The notes under the pieces: model-generated
What the model was told of the DNA's origin: nothing
Database searches by the model: none
What the model saw: the letters and a program-made list of their open reading frames with translations, nothing else
NCBI RefSeq assembly: GCF_900100495.1
Contig: NZ_FNCT01000005.1
Coordinates: 94,713-158,712, forward strand
Direction: 5' to 3'
From: Pseudomonas benzenivorans
GTDB lineage: Bacteria; Pseudomonadota; Gammaproteobacteria; Pseudomonadales; Pseudomonadaceae
DNA: 64,000 nucleotides
Made by a program: the position numbers and the translations under genes
Part shown: positions 25,960 through 33,163 of the stretch, in pieces
Numbering within the stretch: position 1 is the first letter of the stretch
Layout of the letters: each line of letters begins with the position of its first letter

Positions 25960-27069
25960 TCAGCGGATGGTCAGCACTTCGCCCCACGTGGGCGAGCCCA
26001 GCGTCAAATCCCATGCACGAATGACCGGCACGAACTTGTCGGTGAGGATGCGCGTCTCGGCCACGGAGCCGTCGTCGCGCTCGGTGTACTCCGTCTGGAG
26101 GGTCTTCTCCTTGTGGGTATCACCTTTGACGACCAGCACGCGCCCGCTCTTGGACGTCACCACGCCGGAGATCGCGCCTGCGGCCAGGGCCAGGGCGAGA
26201 TGCCAGTGCGACAAGGCCCGCGCGGGCGGACGCAGCGATTGCTGCGCGGCGCCCAGGTGCGTATCGAGCGCCGGCCAGAGTCCTTGTAGCCGGCCGACTT
26301 CATCGGCGAACTGCTCGGGCTCCATCGTCACGCGATAGAAGTGCTCCGGCTCGGCCGGGCTGGCAGGGACGGTGTACGGCAGGAACGGCCATTCGAGCGG
26401 CAGTTCCTCGGCTTCGGCGTCACCCTGTCCGATCTGCAGCAGCAGACCGCGCACGGCTTTGACCGACTCCGACGCCTGGTCGCGTTGACGAATCCTGCGA
26501 CCGAAGATCACCACCTGCTTGAACTGCGTTTCCACCGCACGGTAGATGCGCAGGTCGGCGAAGTGGCGCGTCAGCCATCCGACCAGCTCGGGGTCGAGCA
26601 CGTAGGACGGCACGATGAAGATCAGCACGCCGCCGTACTGCAGCAGCGGCAGCGCGCGCTGATAGAACAGCTTTTCCAGCCGCGCACGGCCCTGGCCCTG
26701 ATAGCCGATGTTGCCGTTCACGTCCTTGCTCAGGTCGCCATACGGCGGGTTCAGCCACAGCAGCCCGAAGGACTGGCGCGAGATCAGCGTGTCCATCAGG
26801 TCACCGTGGATGCAGCGATCGACCAGTTGCCGTGCGTGGCGGGCACGCTCGGCGTCGTACTCGACGACGAAGGCCTGGACCTGCTCGCGCCCGAGGGCGT
26901 GGGCGGCTTCGGCAATCGCCACGCCTTCGCCGGCGCAGGGATCGAGGATGGACATGGAGCCGGGAGACGGCGCCAGTGCGGACAAGGCCCGCTCCAGCGT
27001 CGGCTCGTCGGTGGGGAAGTAGCCGTTACGAATGAAATTGCGCGCCAGGCGCGGAAACATGAGTGCCAT
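25960..27069 (-). CDS. DUF6094-type N6-adenine methyltransferase-like protein of the ICE
   Basis: 369 aa from ATG 27069 (MALMFPRLARNFIRNGYFPT); an open frame upstream is discarded because it runs into the previous gene. SAM-binding motif ILDPCAGEGVAIAEAA near residues 40-55 and catalytic LLWLNPPYGD near 100-110 (NPPY, as in gamma-class N6-adenine methyltransferases), then a C-terminal ~150-residue domain. It could mark ICE DNA or counter host restriction. No cognate nuclease is adjacent. It is found in the same place in related ICEs. Confidence 0.85.
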   Translation of the reverse strand: MALMFPRLARNFIRNGYFPTDEPTLERALSALAPSPGSMSILDPCAGEGVAIAEAAHALGREQVQAFVVEYDAERARHARQLVDRCIHGDLMDTLISRQSFGLLWLNPPYGDLSKDVNGNIGYQGQGRARLEKLFYQRALPLLQYGGVLIFIVPSYVLDPELVGWLTRHFADLRIYRAVETQFKQVVIFGRRIRQRDQASESVKAVRGLLLQIGQGDAEAEELPLEWPFLPYTVPASPAEPEHFYRVTMEPEQFADEVGRLQGLWPALDTHLGAAQQSLRPPARALSHWHLALALAAGAISGVVTSKSGRVLVVKGDTHKEKTLQTEYTERDDGSVAETRILTDKFVPVIRAWDLTLGSPTWGEVLTIR

Positions 27070-27100
27070 GGATTTCTCCTGATGATGGATGAGGGAAGGC

Positions 27101-27133
27101 GGGCACGCGCGGCGCGCATGCCCGTGGGGATGG
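27101..27133 (-). promoter_or_regulatory. Leader hairpin L3
   Basis: Hairpin 27101-27123 (GGGCAcGCGC / GCGCaTGCCC) followed by GTGGGGATGG. It lies 31 nt before the methyltransferase start and 1 nt after the preceding gene's stop. Confidence 0.65.
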
Positions 27134-27134
27134 C

Positions 27135-27785
27135 TCACGCCACACGCCGAAGCGGTGCGTTCGCGGCCAGTTCGTACTGCGTGGCGCCGAGGGTGCCGTT
27201 GCGAATCAGTTCGCCCAGCGCCTTCGTCAGCGCCGGGACATCGAGGGCCAGCCGATGGCCTTCCAGTGGCCCTAGGGCCAAGGGAAGACCGGTCAGCATC
27301 CGCCGTGTCTGCAACAGCTCCAGCACGGTGTCGCGCCAGTGGTCGAGCAGTGGCAGCGGGCAGGTGTCCTGCACCAGCGTCCACAGCCGGTCGAGCCGGT
27401 GAGCGGAGTCCCTGGGCAGAAGCGCCAGCGCGCTGGCGTTGGCCTTGTCTGGCTTCACGCTGCGACGATCGAACAGCCACACATTCGTCAGCGAACCGAA
27501 CAGCGTTCGCCGGTAGGCGCGGGTGATGCGCTTTTCCAGGTTCTCGACGTTGCCGACGAAGACCGGGATGGATGCGCCCTGCTCGGTGATGACGTGGAAC
27601 TGATCCAGCCCCTGTTCATCCCGGCCGAGGGTCAGACGGGCGAGGAACTCCTGAACGGCGGTGTCGCGCGCCCAGATCGAGAGAAAGACCAGATTGCCCT
27701 GCTCGTCACCGACGCAACCGTCGGCCATGAGGTCGGGGCATTCGTCGATGCGGTACAGCGGTTTCGCGGAAGAAGGTGCAGGCAT
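27135..27785 (-). CDS. Conserved ICE protein, 216 aa, function unknown
   Basis: ATG 27785 (MPAPSSAKPLYRIDECPDL) with GAGGA upstream; a start 10 codons earlier is unlikely. The first ~100 residues form an alpha/beta domain (GNLVFLSIWARDTAVQEFLARLTLG), and the second half is helical (LDRLWTLVQDTCPLPLLDHWRDTVLELL). No catalytic motif is visible. Its occurrence among single-gene units of this ICE type supports a mobile-element housekeeping role that I cannot name. Confidence 0.75.
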   Translation of the reverse strand: MPAPSSAKPLYRIDECPDLMADGCVGDEQGNLVFLSIWARDTAVQEFLARLTLGRDEQGLDQFHVITEQGASIPVFVGNVENLEKRITRAYRRTLFGSLTNVWLFDRRSVKPDKANASALALLPRDSAHRLDRLWTLVQDTCPLPLLDHWRDTVLELLQTRRMLTGLPLALGPLEGHRLALDVPALTKALGELIRNGTLGATQYELAANAPLRRVA

Positions 27786-27808
27786 GGTGATGTCCTCTTG
27801 GAAATGAA

Positions 27809-27852
27809 GGAGCAACCACAGCCCGCGGGGCCATGCTCGCCCCGGTTGGGTG
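27809..27852 (-). promoter_or_regulatory. Leader hairpin L4
   Basis: Outer arms GAGCA (27810-27814) / TGCTC (27834-27838), inner GCCC/GGGC, then GGTTGGGTG (CACCCAACC in mRNA). It is 23 nt before the start at 27785. Confidence 0.65.
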
Positions 27853-27869
27853 AAGGAAGATGCGTTCCG

Positions 27870-28235
27870 CTAGACAGCGCGGCCCGCGTGGAAGCGGTGA
27901 ACCCGCTCGCGCCACTCGGGGCTTTGCACCGGCGCCATGTCGAGATAGCGCAGCGGGCACGAGTAGTAGTAGGGATGCACGGACTCATCGAGGGACTTGT
28001 AGCCCCAATCGCCGCCCGAGCTTTCCAGCAGGTGGCAGCCGATGTAGCAGACGGACTCACCGGCCGTGAGGCCCATGACGCCCGCCTGCCTGGCGGTGAC
28101 GCGAACCACGGTCCACAGAACGTCGCCGTCCAGCGTGTGGTCGATGACTTCGCAGCAAGCGCGTTCGGACGCCTGCGGAGCGATCAGCTCGCGGATCAAC
28201 TGATCGCGCGTCTGACGAACGAAGGTCCAGCCCAT
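27870..28235 (-). CDS. Conserved ICE protein, 121 aa (DUF6927-like)
   Basis: ATG 28235 (MGWTFVRQTRDQLIREL) with AGGAG upstream. Aromatic-rich small protein with CCEVIDHTLDGDVLWTVVRVTA, SVCYIGCHLLESSGGDWGYKSLDESVHPYYYSCP and an acidic/basic tail. MGWTF..-type proteins of this size are common in ICEs and phage-like islands. The DUF assignment is from memory. Several Cys (two adjacent near residue 27) could bind metal. Function unknown. Confidence 0.72.
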   Translation of the reverse strand: MGWTFVRQTRDQLIRELIAPQASERACCEVIDHTLDGDVLWTVVRVTARQAGVMGLTAGESVCYIGCHLLESSGGDWGYKSLDESVHPYYYSCPLRYLDMAPVQSPEWRERVHRFHAGRAV

Positions 28236-28256
28236 GAGGGTCTCCTTGAAGAAAAG

Positions 28257-28296
28257 GCCGGAGCCCTCCCCGTCGGGGGAGAACCCCGGCGGGTGG
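28257..28296 (-). promoter_or_regulatory. Leader hairpin L5
   Basis: Outer arms GCCGG (28257-28261) / CCGGC (28286-28290), inner CTCCCC / GGGGAG, then GGGTGG at 28291-28296. It is 21 nt before the start at 28235. Confidence 0.72.
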
Positions 28297-28324
28297 CGGT
28301 ATGCCGCGCAAGGCGGCGGATGGA

Positions 28325-28936
28325 TCAGGCAGCTTTGAGGTGCCAGTCCTGGGACAACGGAGCGAACTCGTAGCCCAGCTTGTCGAGACGGTCTCGCTGC
28401 TGACGCAGCACACGACGATCCACGGTCGCATCGAGCTTCACGGTCTCGCCCAGGGGCCACAAGGCACCGAACAGCGCCGCGTCGTCTGCCTCGGCCGAGG
28501 CCGCAGCGGACACGGGAGCCGGTTCGCTGCCGAACGGCGTGGTATCGACCAGGGGATCGCGCGGACTGCGCGGCTTCGCCTTCGGCTTGGCCGGGGGCGT
28601 TGCCGGCACGGGCGCCTGCGCTTCCTCGTCGATCGGATCGACTTCCTGCGGACTCAGCCGGCGGGCTTCGTCGCGGCTCAGGGCGTCGATGTTGGACAGC
28701 GTCATCCCGCCCAGATGGGCGCGGATCTCGATGACCATGCGGCCGTTGGCGTTGTACGTGGAGGGGCGAATCTCGACGATGACGAAATCACCGTCGTACT
28801 TGCCCTCGCGGTACTGATCGAGCTCGGCGTTCTTCACGACGAACTCGCCGATCGAGGTCGCCAGGCGGCCGACGTTGAAGTCGCCGTTCCTGCCGTGGAT
28901 GGTCTTGATGGCCAGTTGGCCGGGGATGGTGATCAT
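28325..28936 (-). CDS. DUF3275 family ICE protein
   Basis: 203 aa. The N-terminal ~90 residues (MITIPGQLAIKTIHGRNGDFNVGRLATSIGEFVVKN...GDFVIVEIRPS) match DUF3275, an OB-like beta-rich domain found in ICE replication and maintenance regions. A flexible Pro/Ala linker (residues ~105-150) joins a short helical C-terminus (RRVLRQQRDRLDKLGYEF). Probably a DNA-associated accessory protein acting with the next gene, STY4534. It lies downstream of DUF3577 with a terminator-like hairpin between them. Confidence 0.87.
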   Translation of the reverse strand: MITIPGQLAIKTIHGRNGDFNVGRLATSIGEFVVKNAELDQYREGKYDGDFVIVEIRPSTYNANGRMVIEIRAHLGGMTLSNIDALSRDEARRLSPQEVDPIDEEAQAPVPATPPAKPKAKPRSPRDPLVDTTPFGSEPAPVSAAASAEADDAALFGALWPLGETVKLDATVDRRVLRQQRDRLDKLGYEFAPLSQDWHLKAA

Positions 28937-28963
28937 GAAGGTCTCCTGGGACGAAGAGAAGAC

Positions 28964-28985
28964 AAGGCCCCGGGGATTGGGCCTT
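28964..28985 (-). terminator. Terminator-like hairpin after the DUF3577 gene
   Basis: AAGGCCC (28964-28970) / GGGCCTT (28979-28985) with an 8-nt loop, followed on the minus strand by a pyrimidine-rich tract. It begins 5 nt past the stop at 28991. It may only attenuate, because the next gene has no other visible promoter. Confidence 0.6.
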
Positions 28986-28990
28986 GCGGA

Positions 28991-29542
28991 TCAGAACGAC
29001 TCGGCAACGGCCAATGCGGGGGCATCGGCAGCGTCGTCGGCAGCATCGGCGAGGGGCTTGGAAGGCTCCGGTGCCGAGGCTTGCTGCGCGGCGGGCGCGT
29101 CGGACGTCACAGGGACTTCCGGGTCCCGCTCGTCGGTCTCGGTCGGCTTGGGTTCGGCCTTGTAGACGAGCTTGCCGTCGACCTTGATCCAACTGACGAA
29201 CAGCAGGCGGGCCTTGAGGCTCACCCCCTGCTCGCCGGCACGCTTGCCCTTGGAGTAGGTGAAGGTGTCGGTCCACAGGTCGCCCAAGCGGAAGCCGATC
29301 ATCACCTTCTTCTCGGCGTCGACGGCCTGAATGCAGCGGCGCACCAGGTGCTGCGCTTCCGAACCCGATACGCGCGTGTCGAAACGCACATACGAGACGT
29401 CATCGCTGGGACCGTTCAGAGCCGCGATGTCGCAGGCCAGGAACGCATCGCCTTTCTTGGGCTTCACTTCGCGGATGCGATTGAGGTACCCGAGGCCGGT
29501 GATGTGCAGATCGAAGTAGGACTTTTCGTTGGAAGTGGTCAT
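28991..29542 (-). CDS. STY4534-family ICE replication protein (DUF3577)
   Basis: 183 aa from ATG 29542 (MTTSNEKSYFDLHITGLGYLNRIREV); the upstream open frame is through the leader. The first ~130 residues are the DUF3577 core (FLACDIAALNGPSDDVSYVRFDTRVSG, WIKVDGKLVYKAEPK), beta-rich and SSB-like in outline. The tail is acidic and Ala-rich (DAADDAADAPALAVAESF), resembling the acidic tip of SSB-like proteins. Annotated as an ICE replication protein in related elements; I infer single-strand DNA handling. Confidence 0.87.
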   Translation of the reverse strand: MTTSNEKSYFDLHITGLGYLNRIREVKPKKGDAFLACDIAALNGPSDDVSYVRFDTRVSGSEAQHLVRRCIQAVDAEKKVMIGFRLGDLWTDTFTYSKGKRAGEQGVSLKARLLFVSWIKVDGKLVYKAEPKPTETDERDPEVPVTSDAPAAQQASAPEPSKPLADAADDAADAPALAVAESF

Positions 29543-29573
29543 GGTGAATCTCCTGGGAACAAAGAGGCGGAGA

Positions 29574-29624
29574 CACACCCGACCCAAGGCGGGGAAGGTG
29601 TGGAACCCCCGCGTGGGTTGATGG
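29574..29624 (-). promoter_or_regulatory. Leader hairpin L6
   Basis: Stem CACACC (29574-29579) / GGTGTG (29597-29602), then GAACCCCCGCGTGGGTTG. The same GAACCCC-n-GC-G(G/A)GTGG pattern follows the hairpins L5 and L8. It is 31 nt before the STY4534-family start. Confidence 0.62.
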
Positions 29625-29700
29625 AACAGCTTGGTGGCATCGCCATCGAAAACCGATGGCCGTTCGCGCATGGATGCCGGTGCGAACTGGAGTGATCAAC

Positions 29701-29790
29701 GCGGTCGGAACCGCATCGCAGCCTTGAAGATCGTGGCTGCCTGGGCATGTCGCTGACGGACGTCAGCGGAACATGGCCGGAAGCGTGGCG
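29701..29790 (-). repeat. Three-hairpin element, copy A
   Basis: Three consecutive inverted repeats: GCGG/CCGC (29701-29714), GCAGCC (29718-29723)/GGCTGC (29735-29740), and CGCTGACG (29751-29758)/CGTCAGCG (29761-29768), with TTGAAGA and GGGCATG conserved between them. The same order occurs in copies B (31226) and C (33167). Orientation is given for the flanking genes. It fills the gap between DUF3085 and the STY4534-family gene. Confidence 0.75.
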
Positions 29791-29856
29791 CCAGGACGGC
29801 GCGCATGCGAGCGGCAATCGGCACTCGCGGCTGTCCGCATTGCCGGGAAGAAAGAA

Positions 29857-29873
29857 GCCCCCGGAGCGGGGGC
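29857..29873 (-). terminator. Intrinsic terminator of the DUF3085 gene
   Basis: GCCCCC / GGGGGC stem with a 5-nt loop, read on the minus strand as a GC stem followed by TTCTTTCTT, 13 nt after the DUF3085 stop. Confidence 0.75.
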
Positions 29874-29886
29874 CAGGGATGGGCGG

Positions 29887-30249
29887 TCAGTTACCGCTGG
29901 GCGGAGGAACCGCCTGCAGCGACAGGTGTGTCGTGGTGGCGGACACGTCGAGGTCGTCCTCGCTGTGCAGGATGCGCGCAAACACGCCCTCCTGCGGATC
30001 GAAGAACTCGCCAAAGTCATCGCCGCCGAACTCGGCGCGCGCCAGCTCCCACCAGTCATCGAACGCATCGACATCCGGGTTGCAGCCGGCGGCATAGGCG
30101 ATGGTCTTCTGGCGACCATCGGGTCGGCGCTCGCCGCGCTCGGCCAGGAAGTACACGCCCTGATCCTTGACCAGGATGACGCGGCATTGATTCGCCACCG
30201 CTTCGGCGAGCACGGGCCGCAGCTCCGTGCCTTTGAATCGAACAGTCAT
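29887..30249 (-). CDS. DUF3085 family ICE protein
   Basis: 120 aa. MTVRFKGTELRPVLAEAVANQCRVILVKDQGVYFLAERGERR...KTIAYAAGCNPDVDAFDDWWELARAEFGGDDFGEFF is the DUF3085 pattern. A small alpha/beta, acidic protein without catalytic signature. Typical single gene of plasmid and ICE maintenance regions. Flanked by terminator hairpins on both sides, so it forms its own unit or is attenuated from the upstream gene. Confidence 0.85.
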   Translation of the reverse strand: MTVRFKGTELRPVLAEAVANQCRVILVKDQGVYFLAERGERRPDGRQKTIAYAAGCNPDVDAFDDWWELARAEFGGDDFGEFFDPQEGVFARILHSEDDLDVSATTTHLSLQAVPPPSGN

Positions 30250-30280
30250 GGGTGTGATCTCCAGGGATGCAGGAAGAGAG

Positions 30281-30305
30281 GCTTCCCGCCGCGAAGGCGG
30301 GAAGC
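30281..30305 (-). terminator. Strong hairpin after the 266-aa ICE gene
   Basis: Perfect 10-bp stem GCTTCCCGCC (30281-30290) / GGCGGGAAGC (30296-30305), loop of 5 nt, followed on the minus strand by CTCTCTTCC. It begins 11 nt past the stop codon and 32 nt before the DUF3085 start. It may act as terminator or attenuator. Confidence 0.65.
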
Positions 30306-30315
30306 TGCTGGGAGA

Positions 30316-31116
30316 TCAGTGCCGGACAGCCTTGCGACCCGACAACAGGCACTGCACTCGGATGCGGCGCCAGCTCCCGTCGTCGATCAGCCGTTCCAGC
30401 GTCTCGCCGAGGGTGTCGAAGAACACCTCATCGACCCGTTCAATCAGCTCGCCGTCGCGGCGCAGCTCCACCGCGTAGAGGTCGAGGCCACGCTCATACA
30501 GCACGGTGACGTGACCCTGGAACTTCATCGTGGCGACGGTGAAGCCGATGGCCGGTGGCGTGCGGATGATGTCGGCGGGCAGCGGATCGACCCAGGTGAT
30601 GTCCCGAGCACCGGCGTCCACCAGCATGTGGGTGATGCGCCGGAAGCCGTCGGGAGCGGGCAACTGCTCCAGTTGGTCGATCAGTTCCTGCAGGTCGGGG
30701 CAGCGCGGCTCGGGGATCGGCAGCTTCGCCGGTGCGGACCCGAGCACGAACCGCTTCACCGTGTAGGGCTGGCCGTCGCCCGTGAACTCGGTGTGCTCCT
30801 CGGGCGTGTCCGCCCGCCGACCGTCGAAGCGGCGTCTGACATAGGGTTCGACCTGCACCTTGGCGCCCTCGTCGGGCACTTGGGTCACGAGCGTGCGATC
30901 GAGCACCGCGAACTCGGCTCGCCCCGTCTTGACGACGATAGCCTCGTCGGTGGTGGCGATGACCTTGCCCTCGAAAGGCTTCGGGTCGATGTGAAAGCCC
31001 AGCGTCGAAACCTTGGGCTGGCCGTCGAAGATGTTGAACTTGAACGAACGGACGTTGGAAGGCACATGACCGACGACAAGCGTTGGCATCTGTGCACGGA
31101 TGGCTTGGGTATCCAT
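30316..31116 (-). CDS. Conserved ICE protein, 266 aa
   Basis: ATG 31116 (MDTQAIRAQMPTLVVGHVP). Beta-rich N-terminal half (FKFNIFDGQPKVSTLGFHID, FEGKVIATTDEAIVVKTG, FAVLDRTLVT), helical middle (PDLQELIDQLEQLPAPDGFRRI), and a C-terminal beta region (GFTVATMKFQGHVTVLYERG). In related ICEs it is often labelled GTPase, but I see no P-loop (no GxxxxGK[ST]), so that label is unsupported. Function unknown. Preceded by leader L7 and three-hairpin copy B. Confidence 0.75.
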   Translation of the reverse strand: MDTQAIRAQMPTLVVGHVPSNVRSFKFNIFDGQPKVSTLGFHIDPKPFEGKVIATTDEAIVVKTGRAEFAVLDRTLVTQVPDEGAKVQVEPYVRRRFDGRRADTPEEHTEFTGDGQPYTVKRFVLGSAPAKLPIPEPRCPDLQELIDQLEQLPAPDGFRRITHMLVDAGARDITWVDPLPADIIRTPPAIGFTVATMKFQGHVTVLYERGLDLYAVELRRDGELIERVDEVFFDTLGETLERLIDDGSWRRIRVQCLLSGRKAVRH

Positions 31117-31138
31117 GGGGAGACTCCTTGTGGCAACC

Positions 31139-31186
31139 AAGGGACTCCCGCCCGCAAGGGAGGTCTGTCCCTTGAGGGTGAGGTGG
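31139..31186 (-). promoter_or_regulatory. Leader hairpin L7
   Basis: Arms AAGGGAC (31139-31145) / GTCCCTT (31167-31173), inner TCCC/GGGA, then GAGGGTGAGGTGG. It is 22 nt before the start at 31116. Confidence 0.7.
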
Positions 31187-31225
31187 ATGGACGCGGATGC
31201 GCCCGGAGAACGAAACAACCAGCAC

Positions 31226-31292
31226 GGCGAACCGCGCCGCAGTCTTGAAGGTCTCGACTACCTGGGCATGCTGCCGGCAACGCCAGCGAACA
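31226..31292 (-). repeat. Three-hairpin element, copy B
   Basis: Same order as copies A and C: CGG-n4-CCG, GCAGTC (31239-31244)/GACTAC (31256-31261, one mismatch), then GCTGCCG/CGCCAGC (one mismatch), with CAGTCTTGAAG and CTGGGCATG shared. The homology with copy A continues beyond this core up to about 31370. Confidence 0.7.
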
Positions 31293-31372
31293 TGCGGCCA
31301 GCGTGCGGCACATGGCGGCGGCCGTCCGTTGGGAATCGGCAATGCGCCGGCACCGCGTTCCGCGAAAAAGAA

Positions 31373-31391
31373 GAGCCCCGACGTGGGGCTC
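31373..31391 (-). terminator. Intrinsic terminator of the DUF5983 gene
   Basis: GAGCCCC / GGGGCTC stem with a 5-nt loop followed on the minus strand by TTCTTTTT, beginning 14 nt after the stop codon at 31406. Confidence 0.82.
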
Positions 31392-31405
31392 GAATGGGTT
31401 GCGGG

Positions 31406-32122
31406 TTACTCGTCGTCGTAGAGCGTCAGCCCGTCCAGCACGGGCGCGTCGGCATCGAACACCAACATGCGAACGTCAGCGAGCGCAGCCAGGTGCAACA
31501 CTTCCACGAAGGACTCCGGCACGCCCTTGGCCCGGTGCTCCTGCCGCAGCTCTTCGGCGGTGATGCCCTCGACATGCTGCAGGTTCGCATCCGTCCAGGG
31601 GGTGGCGATCAACTTCACGCCGATCGCGGGGCTGTACGGGATGCGGAAGGCGACGAACAGAAAACCGCTCGGCGTGGCGATGTCGGCCAGGTTGGCCAGA
31701 TAGCGGCCGGCCTCTTCGGTGATGTGCGCCGAACTGATTTCCCAGGCACGGCTGTAGAAGCCGGTCTCGAAGCGCAGGCGCCGCACCACCTCGCGCGCGG
31801 CTTCCTCGGAGTAGGTATCGGCGACGTGCAGCGGTTGGCCGGCTTCTTCGGCCATGACGGCGTAGACGAGGTTTCGGGCGAGACCGTGGCTGGGGCACTG
31901 CGCGTCCAGCTCGGGCGGCACGTCCTGGCCCTCGGTGATCAGCGCGAAGTCGTCGCAGAAGACGCAGGCATGGCGCTCGACCTCGCTGTCCGGCAGGTGC
32001 GACTGCGAGACGTGCAGCGGCAGATAGCTCAGCGGGCAGTCGTCGTCGTAGGAAATCGCCAGCAGCCGCTGCACGGACAGGCCATCGTAGCCGCGGACGA
32101 AGGGGTTTTTGGAATGAGACAT
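31406..32122 (-). CDS. DUF5983-like ICE protein, 238 aa
   Basis: ATG 32122 (MSHSKNPFVRGYDGLSVQRLL) with GGAGG upstream. The first 75 residues include CPLSYLPLHVSQSHLPDSEVERHACVFCDDFAL, followed by ETGFYSRAWEISSAHITEEAGRYLANLADIATPSG and an alpha/beta C-terminus ending in acidic LTLYDDE. The pattern SAHI...A...YL is the DUF5983 signature as I remember it. No catalytic motif. Preceded by leader L8. Confidence 0.75.
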   Translation of the reverse strand: MSHSKNPFVRGYDGLSVQRLLAISYDDDCPLSYLPLHVSQSHLPDSEVERHACVFCDDFALITEGQDVPPELDAQCPSHGLARNLVYAVMAEEAGQPLHVADTYSEEAAREVVRRLRFETGFYSRAWEISSAHITEEAGRYLANLADIATPSGFLFVAFRIPYSPAIGVKLIATPWTDANLQHVEGITAEELRQEHRAKGVPESFVEVLHLAALADVRMLVFDADAPVLDGLTLYDDE

Positions 32123-32152
32123 GGGATTCCTCCAGCAGAGGATGGCCGAGGC

Positions 32153-32189
32153 AATCCCCTGCCGGGGATTGAACCCCAGCGAGTGGATG
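32153..32189 (-). promoter_or_regulatory. Leader hairpin L8
   Basis: Perfect AATCCCC (32153-32159) / GGGGATT (32164-32170) hairpin with a 4-nt loop, then GAACCCCAGCGAGTGGATG. It is 30 nt before the DUF5983-like start. Confidence 0.72.
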
Positions 32190-32248
32190 AAGTGGCAACC
32201 GGTCAGCCGGCCGCGGCGTCGGGCCGCCCTGGTGGCGGGCGGTGCAGG

Positions 32249-32275
32249 TCAGTGGAAGATGGTGATTCGGGACAT
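32249..32275 (-). CDS. Eight-codon micro-ORF MSRITIFH with full leader and RBS
   Basis: ATG 32275 is preceded by AGGAG at a 6-nt spacing and by a complete leader hairpin (L9), exactly the arrangement used by the neighbouring genes, yet the frame stops after eight codons (TGA 32249-32251). It may be a decayed gene, a regulatory leader peptide, or a real micropeptide. No longer frame with sensible coding follows before leader L8. Confidence 0.4.
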   Translation of the reverse strand: MSRITIFH

Positions 32276-32298
32276 GGCCGCTCCTGCGAAAGGAAGGA

Positions 32299-32345
32299 GG
32301 GACATGGCCCCGAACGGGGACGCATGTCCCTCGTGGGGTGGGATG
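32299..32345 (-). promoter_or_regulatory. Leader hairpin L9
   Basis: Arms GGGACATG (32299-32306) / CATGTCCC (32323-32330), inner GCCCC/GGGG, then TCGTGGGGTGGGATG. It is 23 nt before the micro-ORF start. Confidence 0.75.
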
Positions 32346-32372
32346 AAAGGACGGTGGGTTGCCAGGCGCGGC

Positions 32373-32765
32373 TCACCAGCCGTTGTAGTGCAGCGTGAGG
32401 TCAGCGATGACCTGGCGCCGTTCCAGATCGAGGCCGCCGAAGTCGGACAGCCCCTCGAAGCCGCAACGCTTGAGCATCGCGCCGCCCTCGCGGGAGTTGT
32501 AGAAGCTCACCATCGCGGACAGGAACATGCGTTGACCGCTGCTCAGCACGCCCAGGGCGTCGTTGAGCATCAGCATGTTGGGCCGCAGGTCCCACTTGGT
32601 GGTGGCACGCTGCAGACCTTCGCGTGTGCCGTCGCCGAACCACTCGTGGCCGGCGATCTGCGCGCCGCGCTTCCAGGCCTCGAAGAAGGCCTGCGGTGCA
32701 GCGTCGAAGTGCGCCTGTTCCAGCGCCATCTGATCGAGCACGTCTTCGGGTAAAGACAGATTCAT
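32373..32765 (-). CDS. Conserved ICE protein, 130 aa
   Basis: ATG 32765 (MNLSLPEDVLDQMALEQAHF) with AAGGAG upstream. All-helical soluble protein: FEAWKRGAQIAGHEWFGDGTREGL, MLMLNDALGVLSSGQRMFLSAMVSFYN, LSDFGGLDLERRQVIADLTLHYNGW. The latter parts recur in several ICE proteins of unknown function. It starts 25 nt after the preceding 78-aa gene, so it is likely co-transcribed and has no hairpin of its own. Confidence 0.75.
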   Translation of the reverse strand: MNLSLPEDVLDQMALEQAHFDAAPQAFFEAWKRGAQIAGHEWFGDGTREGLQRATTKWDLRPNMLMLNDALGVLSSGQRMFLSAMVSFYNSREGGAMLKRCGFEGLSDFGGLDLERRQVIADLTLHYNGW

Positions 32766-32790
32766 GAGAGAACTCCTTGAAGGGTGGGAA

Positions 32791-33027
32791 TCAGGGGTGA
32801 GCGCGCTGTGTCCAGGCATGGGTATCCAGAGCGCGCTGTGCTGCGAGGTGGGTCGGGAAATACTCGACGGACTCCCGCGATACCGGGCCTTCGTCGTCTT
32901 GCGTGCCGATGTAGTGGCCGGCCGCGCTGCGCAGCACCTGTAGCGGCAAACGCTTGCCGGTCCAGGCCAGCGCCAGCGCACTACTGCGTACTGCGATTGC
33001 AGAGGAAGATGCGGAAGGTTCAGACAT
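32791..33027 (-). CDS. Small ICE protein, 78 aa
   Basis: ATG 33027 (MSEPSASSSAIAVRSSALALAWTGKRLPLQVLR) with GGAG upstream; 11 more codons upstream are possible but lie in the leader. The C-terminus is GHYIGTQDDEGPVSRESVEYFPTHLAAQRALDTHAW. Short sequences with YIGTxDxxGPxSRxSxEYF recur in ICE and plasmid proteins of unknown function. First gene of a two-gene unit with the 130-aa protein. Confidence 0.65.
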   Translation of the reverse strand: MSEPSASSSAIAVRSSALALAWTGKRLPLQVLRSAAGHYIGTQDDEGPVSRESVEYFPTHLAAQRALDTHAWTQRAHP

Positions 33028-33047
33028 GCCGTGCTCCTTGGTGGGTC

Positions 33048-33093
33048 GGGGAGCACGCATCCCGCAGGGGATGGAGTTCCCCTAGGGTGGTTG
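33048..33093 (-). promoter_or_regulatory. Leader hairpin L10
   Basis: Outer arms GGGGA (33048-33052) / TCCCC (33078-33082), inner CATCCC / GGGATG, then TAGGGTGGTTG. It is 20 nt before the start at 33027. Confidence 0.7.
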
Positions 33094-33163
33094 AGAAAAG
33101 TGCATCGTCGCCAGGCCGGCGAGCGTCCGCGGTGGGCGATGCGAAGCGGACTGGATCGGTCAA

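Noticed and set aside
30316..31116. GTPase label often attached to this ICE protein
   Set aside because: No P-loop, switch or NKxD motif is visible.
25473..33093. Hairpin leaders as plain transcription terminators
   Set aside because: They stand at fixed distance from the following start codon, lack a T-tract in the right orientation in most cases, and occur even where the previous stop is far away. The true terminators (28964, 29857, 30281, 31373) lie next to stop codons and were kept separate.
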